Assembly (NCBI GenBank): GCA_037441225.1
Contig: JBBISU010000099.1
Coordinates: 1-11,332 of the forward strand
Length of the DNA stretch: 11,332 bases
Direction: 5' to 3'
DNA from: JBBFMJ01 sp037441225
GTDB taxonomy: Bacteria; Acidobacteriota; Thermoanaerobaculia; UBA2201
Shown: positions 1 to 8,600 of the stretch, piece by piece
Layout: each line of letters opens with the position of its first letter
Numbering within the stretch: position 1 is the stretch's first letter
Program-made: the position numbers and the translations under genes
Notes under the pieces: generated by a model
Told to the model about the DNA's origin: nothing
Database searches by the model: none
The model's input: only the letters and a program-made list of their open reading frames with translations

Positions 1-11
1 ATATTCTTAAT

Positions 12-35
12 GTAGCCGCAGGTTCTTTAGCCTGC
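12..35. repeat. Small palindromic intergenic repeat, type 1
   Basis: GCAGG at 18-22 pairs with CCTGC at 31-35 around an eight-base loop, preceded by GTAGCC. The composition is far more GC-rich than the surroundings. The pattern resembles short REP-like palindromes scattered between genes in many uncultivated bacterial genomes. Only one copy is visible here, so calling it a repeat family rests on resemblance. Confidence 0.4.
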
Positions 36-56
36 TAAGAATCAGAGCAGCTTGTA

Positions 57-78
57 GGGGCGGGGCTTGTCCCCGCCC
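57..78. repeat. GC-rich palindromic repeat, type 2
   Basis: GGGCGGGG at 58-65 and CCCCGCCC at 71-78 are perfect reverse complements around the five-base loop CTTGT. An 8-bp all-GC stem in an AT-rich genome is not a chance composition. It is not followed by a T-run, so it is a poor intrinsic terminator. It looks like a REP-type mobile palindrome; function unknown. Confidence 0.6.
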
Positions 79-195
79 GAACCTATGGTAAAGGCATATA
101 ACAGCAGTTAGCATTTAGGGTAAAACCCGAAAACCTCAAAGCAAAATTCGGAATGCCAGATGAAAAATACGGGATGCGAGATTTGAACCCACCTT

Positions 196-221
196 TTGTC
201 ATTGAGCCGAAGGCATGACAA
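196..221. repeat. Nested palindromic repeat, type 3
   Basis: TTGTCAT (196-202) pairs with ATGACAA (215-221). Inside, GCC (206-208) pairs with GGC (212-214) around the loop GAA, and TGA (203-205) is bulged. On the minus strand the unit is followed by TTCAAATCTCGC, which resembles a tRNA T-arm, but no tRNA can be folded. It reads as a REP-like element. The rest of 1-480 contains no supported gene. Confidence 0.5.
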
Positions 222-449
222 TCTCGTTTTTAACGAATAACGGATCTTGGACACGGGAAACGGTTATATAATCTCCCGTCCTTTTGGTCCTCCATTCCAT
301 TTCGCACATTGAACTTTTCCTTCATCTAATCCCAAAATGCGAAATGATTAACGGACACTTGCTCTTTGTTCTTGCGAGCAGAAAATAAAAAGAAGCATTA
401 GTTCAAATTTTCTGTTTTGTTATTTCGAAATTAAGAAATTTTTTGTTAA

Positions 450-731
450 TTTGGTTTTGAGATTACAGTTTCAGATCTCATAATTCAGGAGGCACAACGA
501 AGAACAGAGAAGGTGAAATATCTTTTATTATTTTTGGAGGAAGAGCTTGGGTGGTTTAGAGATAAAATTTCCAAAGACGTTCGTGATGTATTTCGCAAAG
601 CATTAGATCTTAATGATATTGGATACATTTCGAGCCTTCTTACCATGCTGGGTGATGAAGATATGTTTAAAAGGTGGCTCAATCTAACTACTAACAGGTT
701 CAATAAAAGTTACACTTCGAGAAGGTTCTAA
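450..731 (+). CDS. Short open frame of unknown nature
   Basis: An open frame runs from after a TAA at 447-449 to the TAA at 729-731. The first usable start is GTG at 513, giving 72 residues, with no good ribosome binding site in front. The frame stays protein-like upstream of that GTG (…IIQEAQRRTEK…), so it may be the tail of a larger, 5'-truncated gene. The product is mostly charged helix, with EEELGWF and RDVFRKALDLND segments. I do not recognise it. It overlaps the start of the downstream ATPase relic (688 onward) in another frame. It could be part of that same broken gene joined by a frameshift, or an unrelated fragment. Confidence 0.35.
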   Translation, partial: FGFEITVSDLIIQEAQRRTEKVKYLLLFLEEELGWFRDKISKDVRDVFRKALDLNDIGYISSLLTMLGDEDMFKRWLNLTTNRFNKSYTSRRF

Positions 732-2162
732 TGATGCAGAATTTGAAACTGCCATAAAAAGAGAAAGCTTAAAGGAACCTGGAATTAAGGTTATTATTTC
801 TGGGTTATTATTCTATCCTACAAAAGCAAGAGGCCCTCTTTCCCCAGAAAAACTACAAAAACTATTTGCTGAAAAGTTTAATCCATACCTAATAGATAAA
901 TTAATTGAGATTATTATTTGCACCAAAGGGAAGTCTTATGTTGTAAAGCCACTAAAAATAGATCTGCCTCTAATAGGTGAAAGTTATAAAAATTGGCCAC
1001 TTACAAAAGATCAAACTAAGAGATTTTCTATAGAATTATATTTTGACCCATCTGGGAAGGGAAAGTTAGCATTCTACATATGGGTGTTACGATTGTTGAT
1101 GACATTAAGACTTTTTTTGCTTATGGTTTAGAGGAAAGCGTTTATGCAAACGGAGATGTAAAGGGTTTCATTGAAGCCGATTTTTTAACACCCCTTCCTG
1201 CTCGGACAGGCTTTGAGAGAATGAAGATTGGATAAGTCTTCTTGATGAACTCAAAAAACTTAGATTATCAATTGAGGCAGAGGTTGATGAGTTAAGACGA
1301 GAAGAAGAAAAAAAGAAATTAACCGAAGTCCAGAGAAAAGCAATTGAATTAGCAAGAGAAATTTTAAATACAGAGGAGTTTAAAGATTTGGAATTGCTAA
1401 AGGGATTTGGACGAAAACCACCTGAACCGATATTGCCACCTAATGGGTTCGATTTTGTGCCTTCATCAATTAGACTCGAGCTTGGAAAAACAGGAACTCT
1501 TCCATTAAAAGCTTTTGTGCCCAAGGTAGTTCCAGATAATAGTGAAGTACAACTCAACATTAATGATTCCGCAGTTGAATTAAAAGCAAATAAAGTACTC
1601 CTCAAAGCGTACGAAGCTGACAAAGATGGTGTTGTCACTGCTTATGTTTCTTTCGTAGGTAAATCAATAACTACTACTCCAGCCATATTGATTGCCGCTA
1701 CAAGATATTTAAAGCCGGCCATAGCCTATATTCGAGTTGCTGAATCTGAACAAAAAAGGGAACCTAAAGGTCCCGGAGAAGAAAGAGAAGGACCGCGAAT
1801 TAACTACGAAGAAAAACCATTTGAAGAAGGTCCGTTAAAGCATAGCCGATATATTTCAAGAATCATTCAGATTAATACGCTTAATAATGATTATAAGAGA
1901 GAAATGATAGGGTCAGAGGAAGCGAAACTTGCTTATACCACATTTATGATTGGGAAAGAAACTATATCCTACAATGATAAAAGCGGGGTTGTTGATGATT
2001 ATCTTGAAAAAATGCTCTCTTTCTATTTTAGATTAAAGAGTAAACTAACTGGAAGTTTGCAAAGTAGTGTGAAGAAATCTTGTAAAAGATCAAGAAAGAG
2101 TATTTAAAAAGAATCTTCCAATTATGAGAGAATACTATATACCTGAAAGGAAAGATACTTAG
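688..2162 (+). pseudogene. Frameshifted remnant of an HSP90-like (GHKL) ATPase
   Basis: One protein can be read only by changing frame. Frame A runs 688-1131, ending TAG. The next piece runs about 1080-1235, ending TAA. The next runs 1223-2107, ending TAA. A last stretch runs about 2073-2162, ending TAG. The joins near 1078 and 1217 fit single-base deletions, since continuous family-like sequence resumes at each (…RTGFE then ENEDWISLLDELKKL…). Features seen: a segment with LSPEKLQKLFAEKFNPYL, as after the ATP-binding domain of GHKL proteins; GVTIVDDI; then GFIEADFLTPLPARTGFE, which resembles the HSP90 middle-domain motif around DLPLNVSRE. A charged helix (about 1240-1330) and a beta-rich segment follow. 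The N-terminal Bergerat fold (Asn box and glycine boxes) is absent, so it cannot be an active ATPase. GHKL ATPases of this kind are known neighbours of restriction-modification genes. Family assignment is from motif memory, not a search. Confidence 0.6.
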
Positions 2163-2190
2163 CAAAATGGCTGCCTATCACAAAAAAAGA

Positions 2191-2228
2191 TTGGTGCCTC
2201 ATGACACTCACCAAAATATTTTTTTGCA
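2191..2228 (+). terminator. Possible intrinsic terminator after the ATPase relic
   Basis: TTGGTG (2191-2196) pairs with CACCAA (2209-2214) around a 12-base loop. A T-rich run follows (AATATTTTTTT to about 2225). It lies 28 bases past the last stop of the broken ATPase. The stem is short, so this is tentative. Confidence 0.35.
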
Positions 2229-2244
2229 AAAATTTTTTTCATTC

Positions 2245-2283
2245 TGACAATGTCATACATAATTCTAAAACCGCCTTGCAAGG
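2245..2283. other. Two short perfect palindromes in the spacer before the restriction gene
   Basis: TGACA-A-TGTCA occupies 2245-2255 and CCTTGCAAGG occupies 2274-2283. Both are perfect dyads within the 291-base spacer between the ATPase relic and the restriction gene. They could be operator sites for a controller protein, but no controller gene is seen. A 69-codon frame across this stretch (2201-2410) lacks a ribosome binding site and looks non-coding. Confidence 0.25.
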
Positions 2284-2419
2284 AGAGGAGACCAAAAATT
2301 CAATTATGTTATTATCCTTAATTGACCTCGCAAGGAAAAAATCAAACTGCTTTCATCTAACCAAATTTAAACAGTTTTTTTTTCTATTTAAAGGGCAAAA
2401 GTTTTTTTGAATTTAAAAA

Positions 2420-2453
2420 TGGTATGATTTAAAATAAATATGGAGGTAATATT
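2420..2453 (+). promoter_or_regulatory. Extended -10 promoter and strong ribosome binding site for the restriction gene
   Basis: TG (2420-2421) one base before TATGAT (2423-2428) forms an extended -10 element. The -35 region is only T-rich (no TTGACA at 16-18 bases). Transcription would start near 2435, giving a leader of about 19 bases. GGAGGT at 2442-2447 sits six bases before the ATG at 2454 and fixes that start codon. Confidence 0.5.
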
Positions 2454-4577
2454 ATGAGTAATTATAATAATAAAAAAGATGTTATAAAAAAGATAATTAA
2501 AAAGCTTATTGATAAGTATAACAAAGTTGTTGAAGAAAAACAAATTGCAAAATACAACGAAGAGATGACTAAAAAAGATTTTATTCTTCCTTTGTTTCGC
2601 GCTTTGGGTTGGAATACCGAAGATTCTAATGAAGTTACTGCAGAAGAAAAAGTTTCCAAAAAACGAGTTGATTATGGCTTTAGGATTAATGGCATTCCTA
2701 AATTTTTCTTAGAAGCAAAAGCATTAAAAGAGGATTTGGATAATCCTAAATTTATTGAACAGGCAATAAATTATGCATGGCATAAAGGTTGCACTTGGGC
2801 AGTTCTTACTGATTTTGAAAGTGTGAAAATATTTAATGCGGAATGGAAAACATCTGATTCATTACAGAGTCATCTTAAAACAATTCCCTGTCAAGAATTT
2901 TTAGACAGGTTCAATGAATTATGGCTTTTATCAAAGGACAGCTTTGAAAAAGGATTGCTCGATATGGAGGCTGAAAAATGGGGGAAGAAGACAAAAAAGA
3001 TTTCCGTTGATAAACAACTTTTGGCAGACTTTACGAGATTTAGGGAATTGTTATCTAAAAACATAACAAAGCTAAACCAGAGCAAAAACATAACAGAAGA
3101 AGATTTGGATGAATCAATCCAGAGAATTTTAGACAGATTAATATTTATTAGAAACTGCGAAGACAGGGAACTTGAAGCAAAAACCTTAATTTCCAGCTTC
3201 AGGGAATGGGAAAGCAGGGGCAGAGGGCAGTTAATAAAAAGTCTGAGAGAGGTTTTTGCTTATTTTGACAAGCAATACAACAGCAAGATATTCGCAAACC
3301 ACTTATGCGATAGTTTGGATATTGATAACGAGGTTTTGCACGAAATTATAGAAGGACTTTACTACACAAAAGACAAATCTGTCTCTTATGATTTTTCAGC
3401 TATTGAGGCAGATGTTTTAGGCAATATTTACGAGCAGTATTTGGGGCATATTTTGAAGAAAAGCGAGAAAAGAGCAAAGCTTACAGAAAACCACGCACAT
3501 AGAAAAGAGCAGGGAATTTATTACACTCCAACTTATATCGTTGATTACATTGTAAGAAATACCTTAGGAGAACTGCTTAAAGACAAAAAAATAAATGTTG
3601 AAAAAATAAGGGTTTTGGACCCTGCCTGCGGTTCTGGCTCATTTTTAATAAAAGCTTTTGATGTCCTTAATGAGTATTATGCAAAGCACGATAAAAATTA
3701 TTCGCAGACACAAATTGACTTTAAGACAAATATGCCATTCACAACAAAAACAAAAATCCTCAAAAACAACATTTTCGGTGTGGATTTAGATAAACAAGCA
3801 GTAGAAATAGCACAGCTTAATCTCCTGCTTAAAATCGCAGAAAAAGGGCATCGTCTTCCATTATTGCAGGAAAACATAAAATGTGGGAACTCATTAATTG
3901 ACGACCCAACAATCGCAGGAGACAAAGCCTTTGACTGGAATAAAGAATTCCCAGAAGTTATGAAAGAAGGCGGGTTTGATGTTGTAATTGGGAATCCGCC
4001 TTATGTTGATATTAAACGATTAAGCCCAAAAATTGTAAGATATTTCTTTGATAAATATTCTACTGTTGAAAACCGGATGAATCTTTATGCCGTATTTGTG
4101 GAGCAATCATTAAGTTTATTAAAAGATGGTGGTTTTTTTGGCTTTATAATACCAAATTCTATTTTGTATAATGAATCGTATCAGAAAATAAGAACACTAC
4201 TTTTAGACAAAGTAACTCTCAAAAAAATAATAAGGTTACCAGACAATGTATTCCAAAATGTTAAAGTAGAAACTATCATTTTGGTATATCAAAAGAAGAA
4301 AGAAAAAACAAAAAAGCCAAATTGCGAAGTTCTTATTTATCCAAGAGAAGCAACTATCAACACAATAAATAAAGATAATAATGTCTGTATAATTGATTTT
4401 AATCAAAAAATATGGGAAACTGAAAACAATATAATCAATATCTCTACAAATACTTCCTTAATCAGACTATTGAGTAAAATTGAAGAAGAAACAAAACCAC
4501 TTATTGAAATTTGCGATTTCTCTTTAGGTCTAACGCCCTACGATAAATATAAAGGCCATACAAAAAGTCAGATATAG
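2454..4577 (+). CDS. Type IIG-like restriction enzyme/adenine-N6 methyltransferase, truncated by an amber codon
   Basis: A single-chain enzyme expected to methylate adenine in its recognition site using S-adenosylmethionine and to cut unmethylated DNA. Order of parts in the 707 residues: an N-terminal PD-(D/E)XK-type nuclease with D73 and E87-A-K89; a helical linker (about 190-310); methyltransferase motif X-like GIYYTPTYIVDYIV (354-367); SAM-binding DPACGSG (389-395); FGVDLD (441-446); catalytic NPPY (514-517); then the start of a TaqI/Eco57I-type recognition domain with LGLTPYDKYKGH (691-702). The order X, I, IV, recognition domain is the gamma class. The TAG at 4575-4577 stops translation inside the recognition domain. 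The same frame continues as the missing C-terminus to 5213, giving 919 residues with the amber read as sense. As written, the product should lack normal DNA recognition and may be inactive. Confidence 0.85.
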   Translation: MSNYNNKKDVIKKIIKKLIDKYNKVVEEKQIAKYNEEMTKKDFILPLFRALGWNTEDSNEVTAEEKVSKKRVDYGFRINGIPKFFLEAKALKEDLDNPKFIEQAINYAWHKGCTWAVLTDFESVKIFNAEWKTSDSLQSHLKTIPCQEFLDRFNELWLLSKDSFEKGLLDMEAEKWGKKTKKISVDKQLLADFTRFRELLSKNITKLNQSKNITEEDLDESIQRILDRLIFIRNCEDRELEAKTLISSFREWESRGRGQLIKSLREVFAYFDKQYNSKIFANHLCDSLDIDNEVLHEIIEGLYYTKDKSVSYDFSAIEADVLGNIYEQYLGHILKKSEKRAKLTENHAHRKEQGIYYTPTYIVDYIVRNTLGELLKDKKINVEKIRVLDPACGSGSFLIKAFDVLNEYYAKHDKNYSQTQIDFKTNMPFTTKTKILKNNIFGVDLDKQAVEIAQLNLLLKIAEKGHRLPLLQENIKCGNSLIDDPTIAGDKAFDWNKEFPEVMKEGGFDVVIGNPPYVDIKRLSPKIVRYFFDKYSTVENRMNLYAVFVEQSLSLLKDGGFFGFIIPNSILYNESYQKIRTLLLDKVTLKKIIRLPDNVFQNVKVETIILVYQKKKEKTKKPNCEVLIYPREATINTINKDNNVCIIDFNQKIWETENNIINISTNTSLIRLLSKIEEETKPLIEICDFSLGLTPYDKYKGHTKSQI

Positions 4578-5213
4578 GAAAGGGTTTTTCATGCCAAAAT
4601 TAAGAAAAATACAACCTTCAAACCACTTTTATCTGGGGAGAACATAATAAGATATGGTGTTTTTTGGGATGGTAAAGAATATATCAGTTATGGAGATTGG
4701 TTAGGTGCACCGAGAGAGCAAAGATTTTTTACAAAACCAAGAATAGTAATAAGACAGATAATAATTGGGAAACCACCAAGAATTTATGCAGGATATACAG
4801 AAGAAGAATATTATAATACCCAAATAGCATTCAATATTCTCGTAAAAAACGAGGCTAAAGTTTCACCGAAATATTTACTATCAATATTAAACTCTAAACT
4901 AATGAGTTTCTATCATAAGGAGAAATATTTAGACCCATCAAAAAATCTATTTCAAAAAATACTGATAGTGAATGCTAAAAAATTCCCAATAAAAGTTCTT
5001 TCTTTAGAAAAACAACAACCCCTCATAAAACTCGTAGATAAAATGCTTTCTCTAAACAAACGCCTCAATGAAATCGGCGACAAGAAAACTGATGAAAGAG
5101 CCAAGATAGAAGAAGAAATCAAGAAAACTGATGCCGAAATTGACGAGCTTGTCTATAAAATTTATGGCATAACAGAAAAAGATAAAAAAATAATTGAGGC
5201 GAGTTTGAAATAA
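4578..5213 (+). pseudogene. C-terminal recognition-domain fragment of the restriction enzyme
   Basis: This is the direct in-frame continuation after the amber codon, ending at TAA. If the TAG is read as sense the residues are 709-919. ERVFHAK, FKPLLSGENIIRY, YGDWLGAPREQRFF and KPRIVIRQI are typical of TaqI-like C-terminal specificity domains. YYNTQIAFNI and LLSILNSKL follow. The last part (about 845-905) is a Lys/Glu-rich coiled coil, as usual at the end of such subunits, finishing with ELVYKIYGIT. No ribosome binding site or start codon lies near 4578. An ATG at 4902 could give at most a 103-residue piece with half the domain missing. This is therefore not an independent gene. It is the separated tail of the preceding enzyme and would be expressed only by readthrough of TAG. 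Confidence 0.8.
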
Positions 5214-5256
5214 TTAATAAGCAAAAAGCAAATAAAGAAAAAAGTTTTTTAATTTT

Positions 5257-5276
5257 AAGGAAAGCTTACTTTTCTT
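5257..5276. terminator. Weak hairpin after the restriction gene
   Basis: AAGGAAAG (5257-5264) pairs with CTTTTCTT (5269-5276) around a CTTA loop, with one G-U pair. It lies 44 bases past the restriction-gene stop. The flanking T-run is poor, so termination here is uncertain. Confidence 0.3.
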
Positions 5277-5398
5277 TATAAAAATCAACATACTTTTATC
5301 GGCATAAATTATATTAACCCAAGAAATGCAGTCGAAAATGATTTAGTTTTTTAAAGCAGCAGAAAAACAGCGCAATAGATTAGAAGTCCCTTTTTCGT

Positions 5399-5420
5399 AT
5401 CCGTTATCAGTCATCCGTTA
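5399..5420. repeat. Short direct repeat ATCCGTTA
   Basis: ATCCGTTA occurs at 5399-5406 and again at 5413-5420. Its reverse complement TAACGGAT is at 238-245, next to the palindromes at the left end of the window. This suggests the two intergenic regions share a degenerate repeat family. Confidence 0.3.
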
Positions 5421-5481
5421 AAAGCTTTGAAAATTAAAAAAAATTTTCCAGTTTACGGATTTTTAGGCGTCAGCAAGTAGT

Positions 5482-5499
5482 GGGCGAGATCGCTCACCC
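5482..5499. repeat. GC-rich palindromic repeat in the convergent spacer
   Basis: GGGCGAG (5482-5488) pairs with CTCACCC (5493-5499) around the loop ATCG, with one C-A mismatch. It is GC-rich within very AT-rich DNA, and its design resembles the hairpin at 57-78. It sits between convergent genes, a usual place for REP-like elements. The rest of 5214-5649 shows no gene. Confidence 0.4.
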
Positions 5500-5574
5500 T
5501 TCACAAATTAAAAGCAATTTTTGAATTAAATCAAAAAGCAAAGAAATTTAGAAGAACTAAATTTATTTAATTAA

Positions 5575-5600
5575 AAATTTAGATTTATCCTTATAAATCT
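5575..5600 (-). terminator. Possible terminator of the histidine kinase operon
   Basis: AGATTTAT (5581-5588) and ATAAATCT (5593-5600) form a perfect 8-bp stem with a four-base loop. Read on the minus strand, the stem is followed by AAATTTTTAATT. It lies about 50 bases past the kinase stop. The stem is AT-rich and so weak. An overlapping dyad, CTAAATTT/AAATTTAG (5557-5582), is an alternative. Confidence 0.35.
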
Positions 5601-5649
5601 TATAAAAAAAACAGTTCCTTTAATTCAGTCAAAATATTTTATATTATTT

Positions 5650-8600
5650 TTAAGAAAAAATTATTTTTATTTTAAGCCCTTTATCTTTTGTGTTTTCAGC
5701 AAAAATTTTTCCCTTATGTTCTTCTATAATTTTTTTTGCAATAAATAATCCAAGCCCTGTCCCAGAGGTTTTTGTTGTAAAGTAAGCGTCAAAAATTTTT
5801 GGTAAAATCTCTTCAGGTACTCCAGGTCCTGAATCTACCACTTCCAAAATTATGTTTTCTTCTTTTTTTAGATTTATATATACAACTGGCTCTGGCTTAG
5901 CCGATTGCCAAGCATTGTTTATTATATTTAATAATGCTCTTTTAAATAATCTTATATCAAGATTTAAGAAAATTTCTTCTTCTGCCAAATTTAATACTAT
6001 CTTTCCAGCTGAAACAAAAGGAGATAGCCATTCTTTTAATATTTTATTTAGATTTACTCTTTCTTTTTTTAAATCTGGGAGGCGTGTGAAATCAGAAAAT
6101 TCTGAAGAAATTGCTTCTAAATCTCTTAAAGATTCTAATACCTCTTTTGAAATCTTTGGAAATTCTAATTCAAATTCATTTTTTTTCTTTTTAAAAATTT
6201 CATTCAAATATTCAATTGAAAGTTTTATTGGTGTTAAAGGATTTTTAATTTCATGGGCTACAATCCTTGCAATGTTTGAAATTAAGGAAAGTTTTTCCTT
6301 TTCTATTTCAGTTGTTATATCGTTTAAGAAGAATATCCATTTTTCTTCATCTATATTTACTTTTTTATATTGATAAATCCTTTCATTTTTTTCAAAAATT
6401 CCTTCCTCTTTTAATTTCAAAATTTCTTCAATATCAAGGGACATTAGTTCATTTAAGAGAACCATTTTTTCGCCTTTAAACAAAGCTACTCCAACAGGTA
6501 AGTTTTTTAATGTTTCCTTTAAAGTTTTTTCTTCTTCTTGCAATTTGAGAAAAGATTCTTTTAAGGCAAAAGACAAGTCCTCTATCTCCTTTCCAAAAAT
6601 TGGTTTCAAATCATAAAAATCTTTCCCCCTTTCAACTTCTTTTGCCATTTGAGATAATTTCCTTATGGGGCTTAATATTTTAGTTAGAAGGGAAATTAAA
6701 AAAATTAAAAAGAAGGAATAAAAAAATATAATATTTCCCCAAGTCTTTTCAGTAAGCCATTGGATTGGTTTTTCCATACCTTGAAGGTTTGTTTGCTTGA
6801 AAGCAATTAATTGCCCTTCTGAGCCTTCAAAAAAAAGATAGTATTCTCCATCAATTTCAAAGACCTCTGGTTTTTTTAAAGGGGTTTTTTTCATAATTTT
6901 TGAAGGACAATAATTAAATTTTTCTTCTATAATCTCTCCTTTTTTTAATATCCCATCATCATAATAAAAAGTTGAATTTTCTTTATTTGCATAATTTAAT
7001 ACATTCTTTTGGATTGAACTTCCCCATAAGGTTTGCAAATTTATCAATGATTTTCTTTGTTCTGATGTAAACAAAAAGCCCAAAAATATTATTAAAAAAA
7101 GTATTAGAAGCAAAGGGATTAGAATTAAAAAATAAATTGATTTAAAATTAATTGGAAAAGTAATGGATGATAAGGAACCAATTAAAATTAATATAGAAAA
7201 GATTAGGTAAGGAAAATAAAACTCCCAGGGGGGGATTAAAAATAAATAAAATTTATCCCCTTCTTGATATAAATAATACATACTTTGCTTTAAAAATATT
7301 TTATCTAATTTTTCGGGTGTATATAATGAATTAGAGTTTTGTAAGTTTCCCTCTTTATCATAAATTCCAAAAGCAATTGGTAAAAGTTCTTTTTTATTTA
7401 AATAAGGTGGATAGAAATATATATGTAGAATAATATTTCCCCATTCTTTACCTTTGTAAAATAGTTTTGAACTTAAATGATAAAGTGATTCTTCTTCCTG
7501 ATATAATCCTTCTACCTCATTTAAAGAACATACTGGAAAATTCTTGTTTTGGATAATTGATATTTTTTCATTTCCTTCAAATAACTCTAATTTATAGTCT
7601 ATGGGCAGTTCATTTAATGAAAGTTTTTCTTCTATTATTTTTCCAAGTTCTTTTTTGTTTTCAATTAAATCAATTGAAGGGAATTCTTCTTGCCAATCCC
7701 AATTTTTTAAGATTTCAAGAAAGGAACTTTTAACTCTTATTACAGAAAAGGTTGTCTGGTTTATTTTTGAAAAGGAATAAGAATCTTCTATATATATTTT
7801 TAAATTTTCTCTTTGAAAAATATAAGGAGGAATTAAAGCCCAAATTGCAAGAAGGGAAAAGAACAAGAATTTTTTTAGTTTGAAGCTTAAAGAGCCATAA
7901 GTTCCAAGAATTAAAAATATGAGAGAATATTTTAAAGGAAAAAAAATAAATAAGGGAACAAAAAAAATTAAAAAATATCTTAAATTTAAGAATTCAAGAT
8001 TTTTAATCCAAAAGTAAATAAGGGAAGAAGAAATTAAGAAGATTGAAATTTTTAAAATAAAAGGTATATCCACAAGGTTTGTGTAATTTAAAATATTTTT
8101 TATTAAGATTAAATAAAAAACAGAGGTAGTAAAAAATAAAATTACTGAAATTTTATTATTTATTCTTCTTTCTATTTTCAAAACTGCCAGAAATAAAAAA
8201 GCTGAAGTAATAGCCAATTCTAAGGGATTATTTAAAAAGAGGAAAGGAAAATGAAATATTTCTTTTTTTGTTATCTTCTCAAAGATAGGAAAAATTTCAA
8301 AAGAAATTAAATTAAAAAATAATCTAAATAAAATTAACTTTAAAAAAAAATTAATCTTTATAAAAAATAATAAAAATACTAAATAGACACCAATTATGCT
8401 TTTCAAAGAATTAAAAAATATTTTTTGGAATTCTTCATTAGAGATTGCTTCAAAATTAACCAATAGTAAAGGCGGTCCTTCTTCTTTGTAAAGAAAAGAA
8501 TATGTTGGAGGTTTTAAAGTATCAGGAAGGGGGAAAAAATATTCTGGAGGGAAAAAATTTACATTTTTAAGGTATATATACTTTTTTATCTCTGGGACTG

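Noticed and set aside
176..190. T-arm-like sequence (GGTTCAAATC on the minus strand) suggesting a tRNA
   Set aside because: No acceptor stem, anticodon arm or D arm can be formed around it. The adjacent sequence is a palindromic repeat instead.
1168..1638. 156-codon minus-strand frame across the ATPase relic
   Set aside because: It is Ser/Leu-rich antisense of a recognisable protein on the plus strand, with no start signal.
2201..2410. 69-codon plus-strand frame before the restriction gene
   Set aside because: It has no ribosome binding site, low-complexity Phe/Lys content, and overlaps the likely terminator and palindromes.
4575..4577. Genome-wide reassignment of TAG to an amino acid
   Set aside because: A single case in one gene, next to another decayed gene, is not enough. 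TAG also ends the frames of the ATPase relic at 1129 and 2160. A nonsense mutation is simpler.
5852..6373. 173-codon plus-strand frame inside the kinase gene
   Set aside because: It is Ser/Phe-rich antisense of the HisKA/HATPase region, whose conserved boxes are clear on the minus strand.
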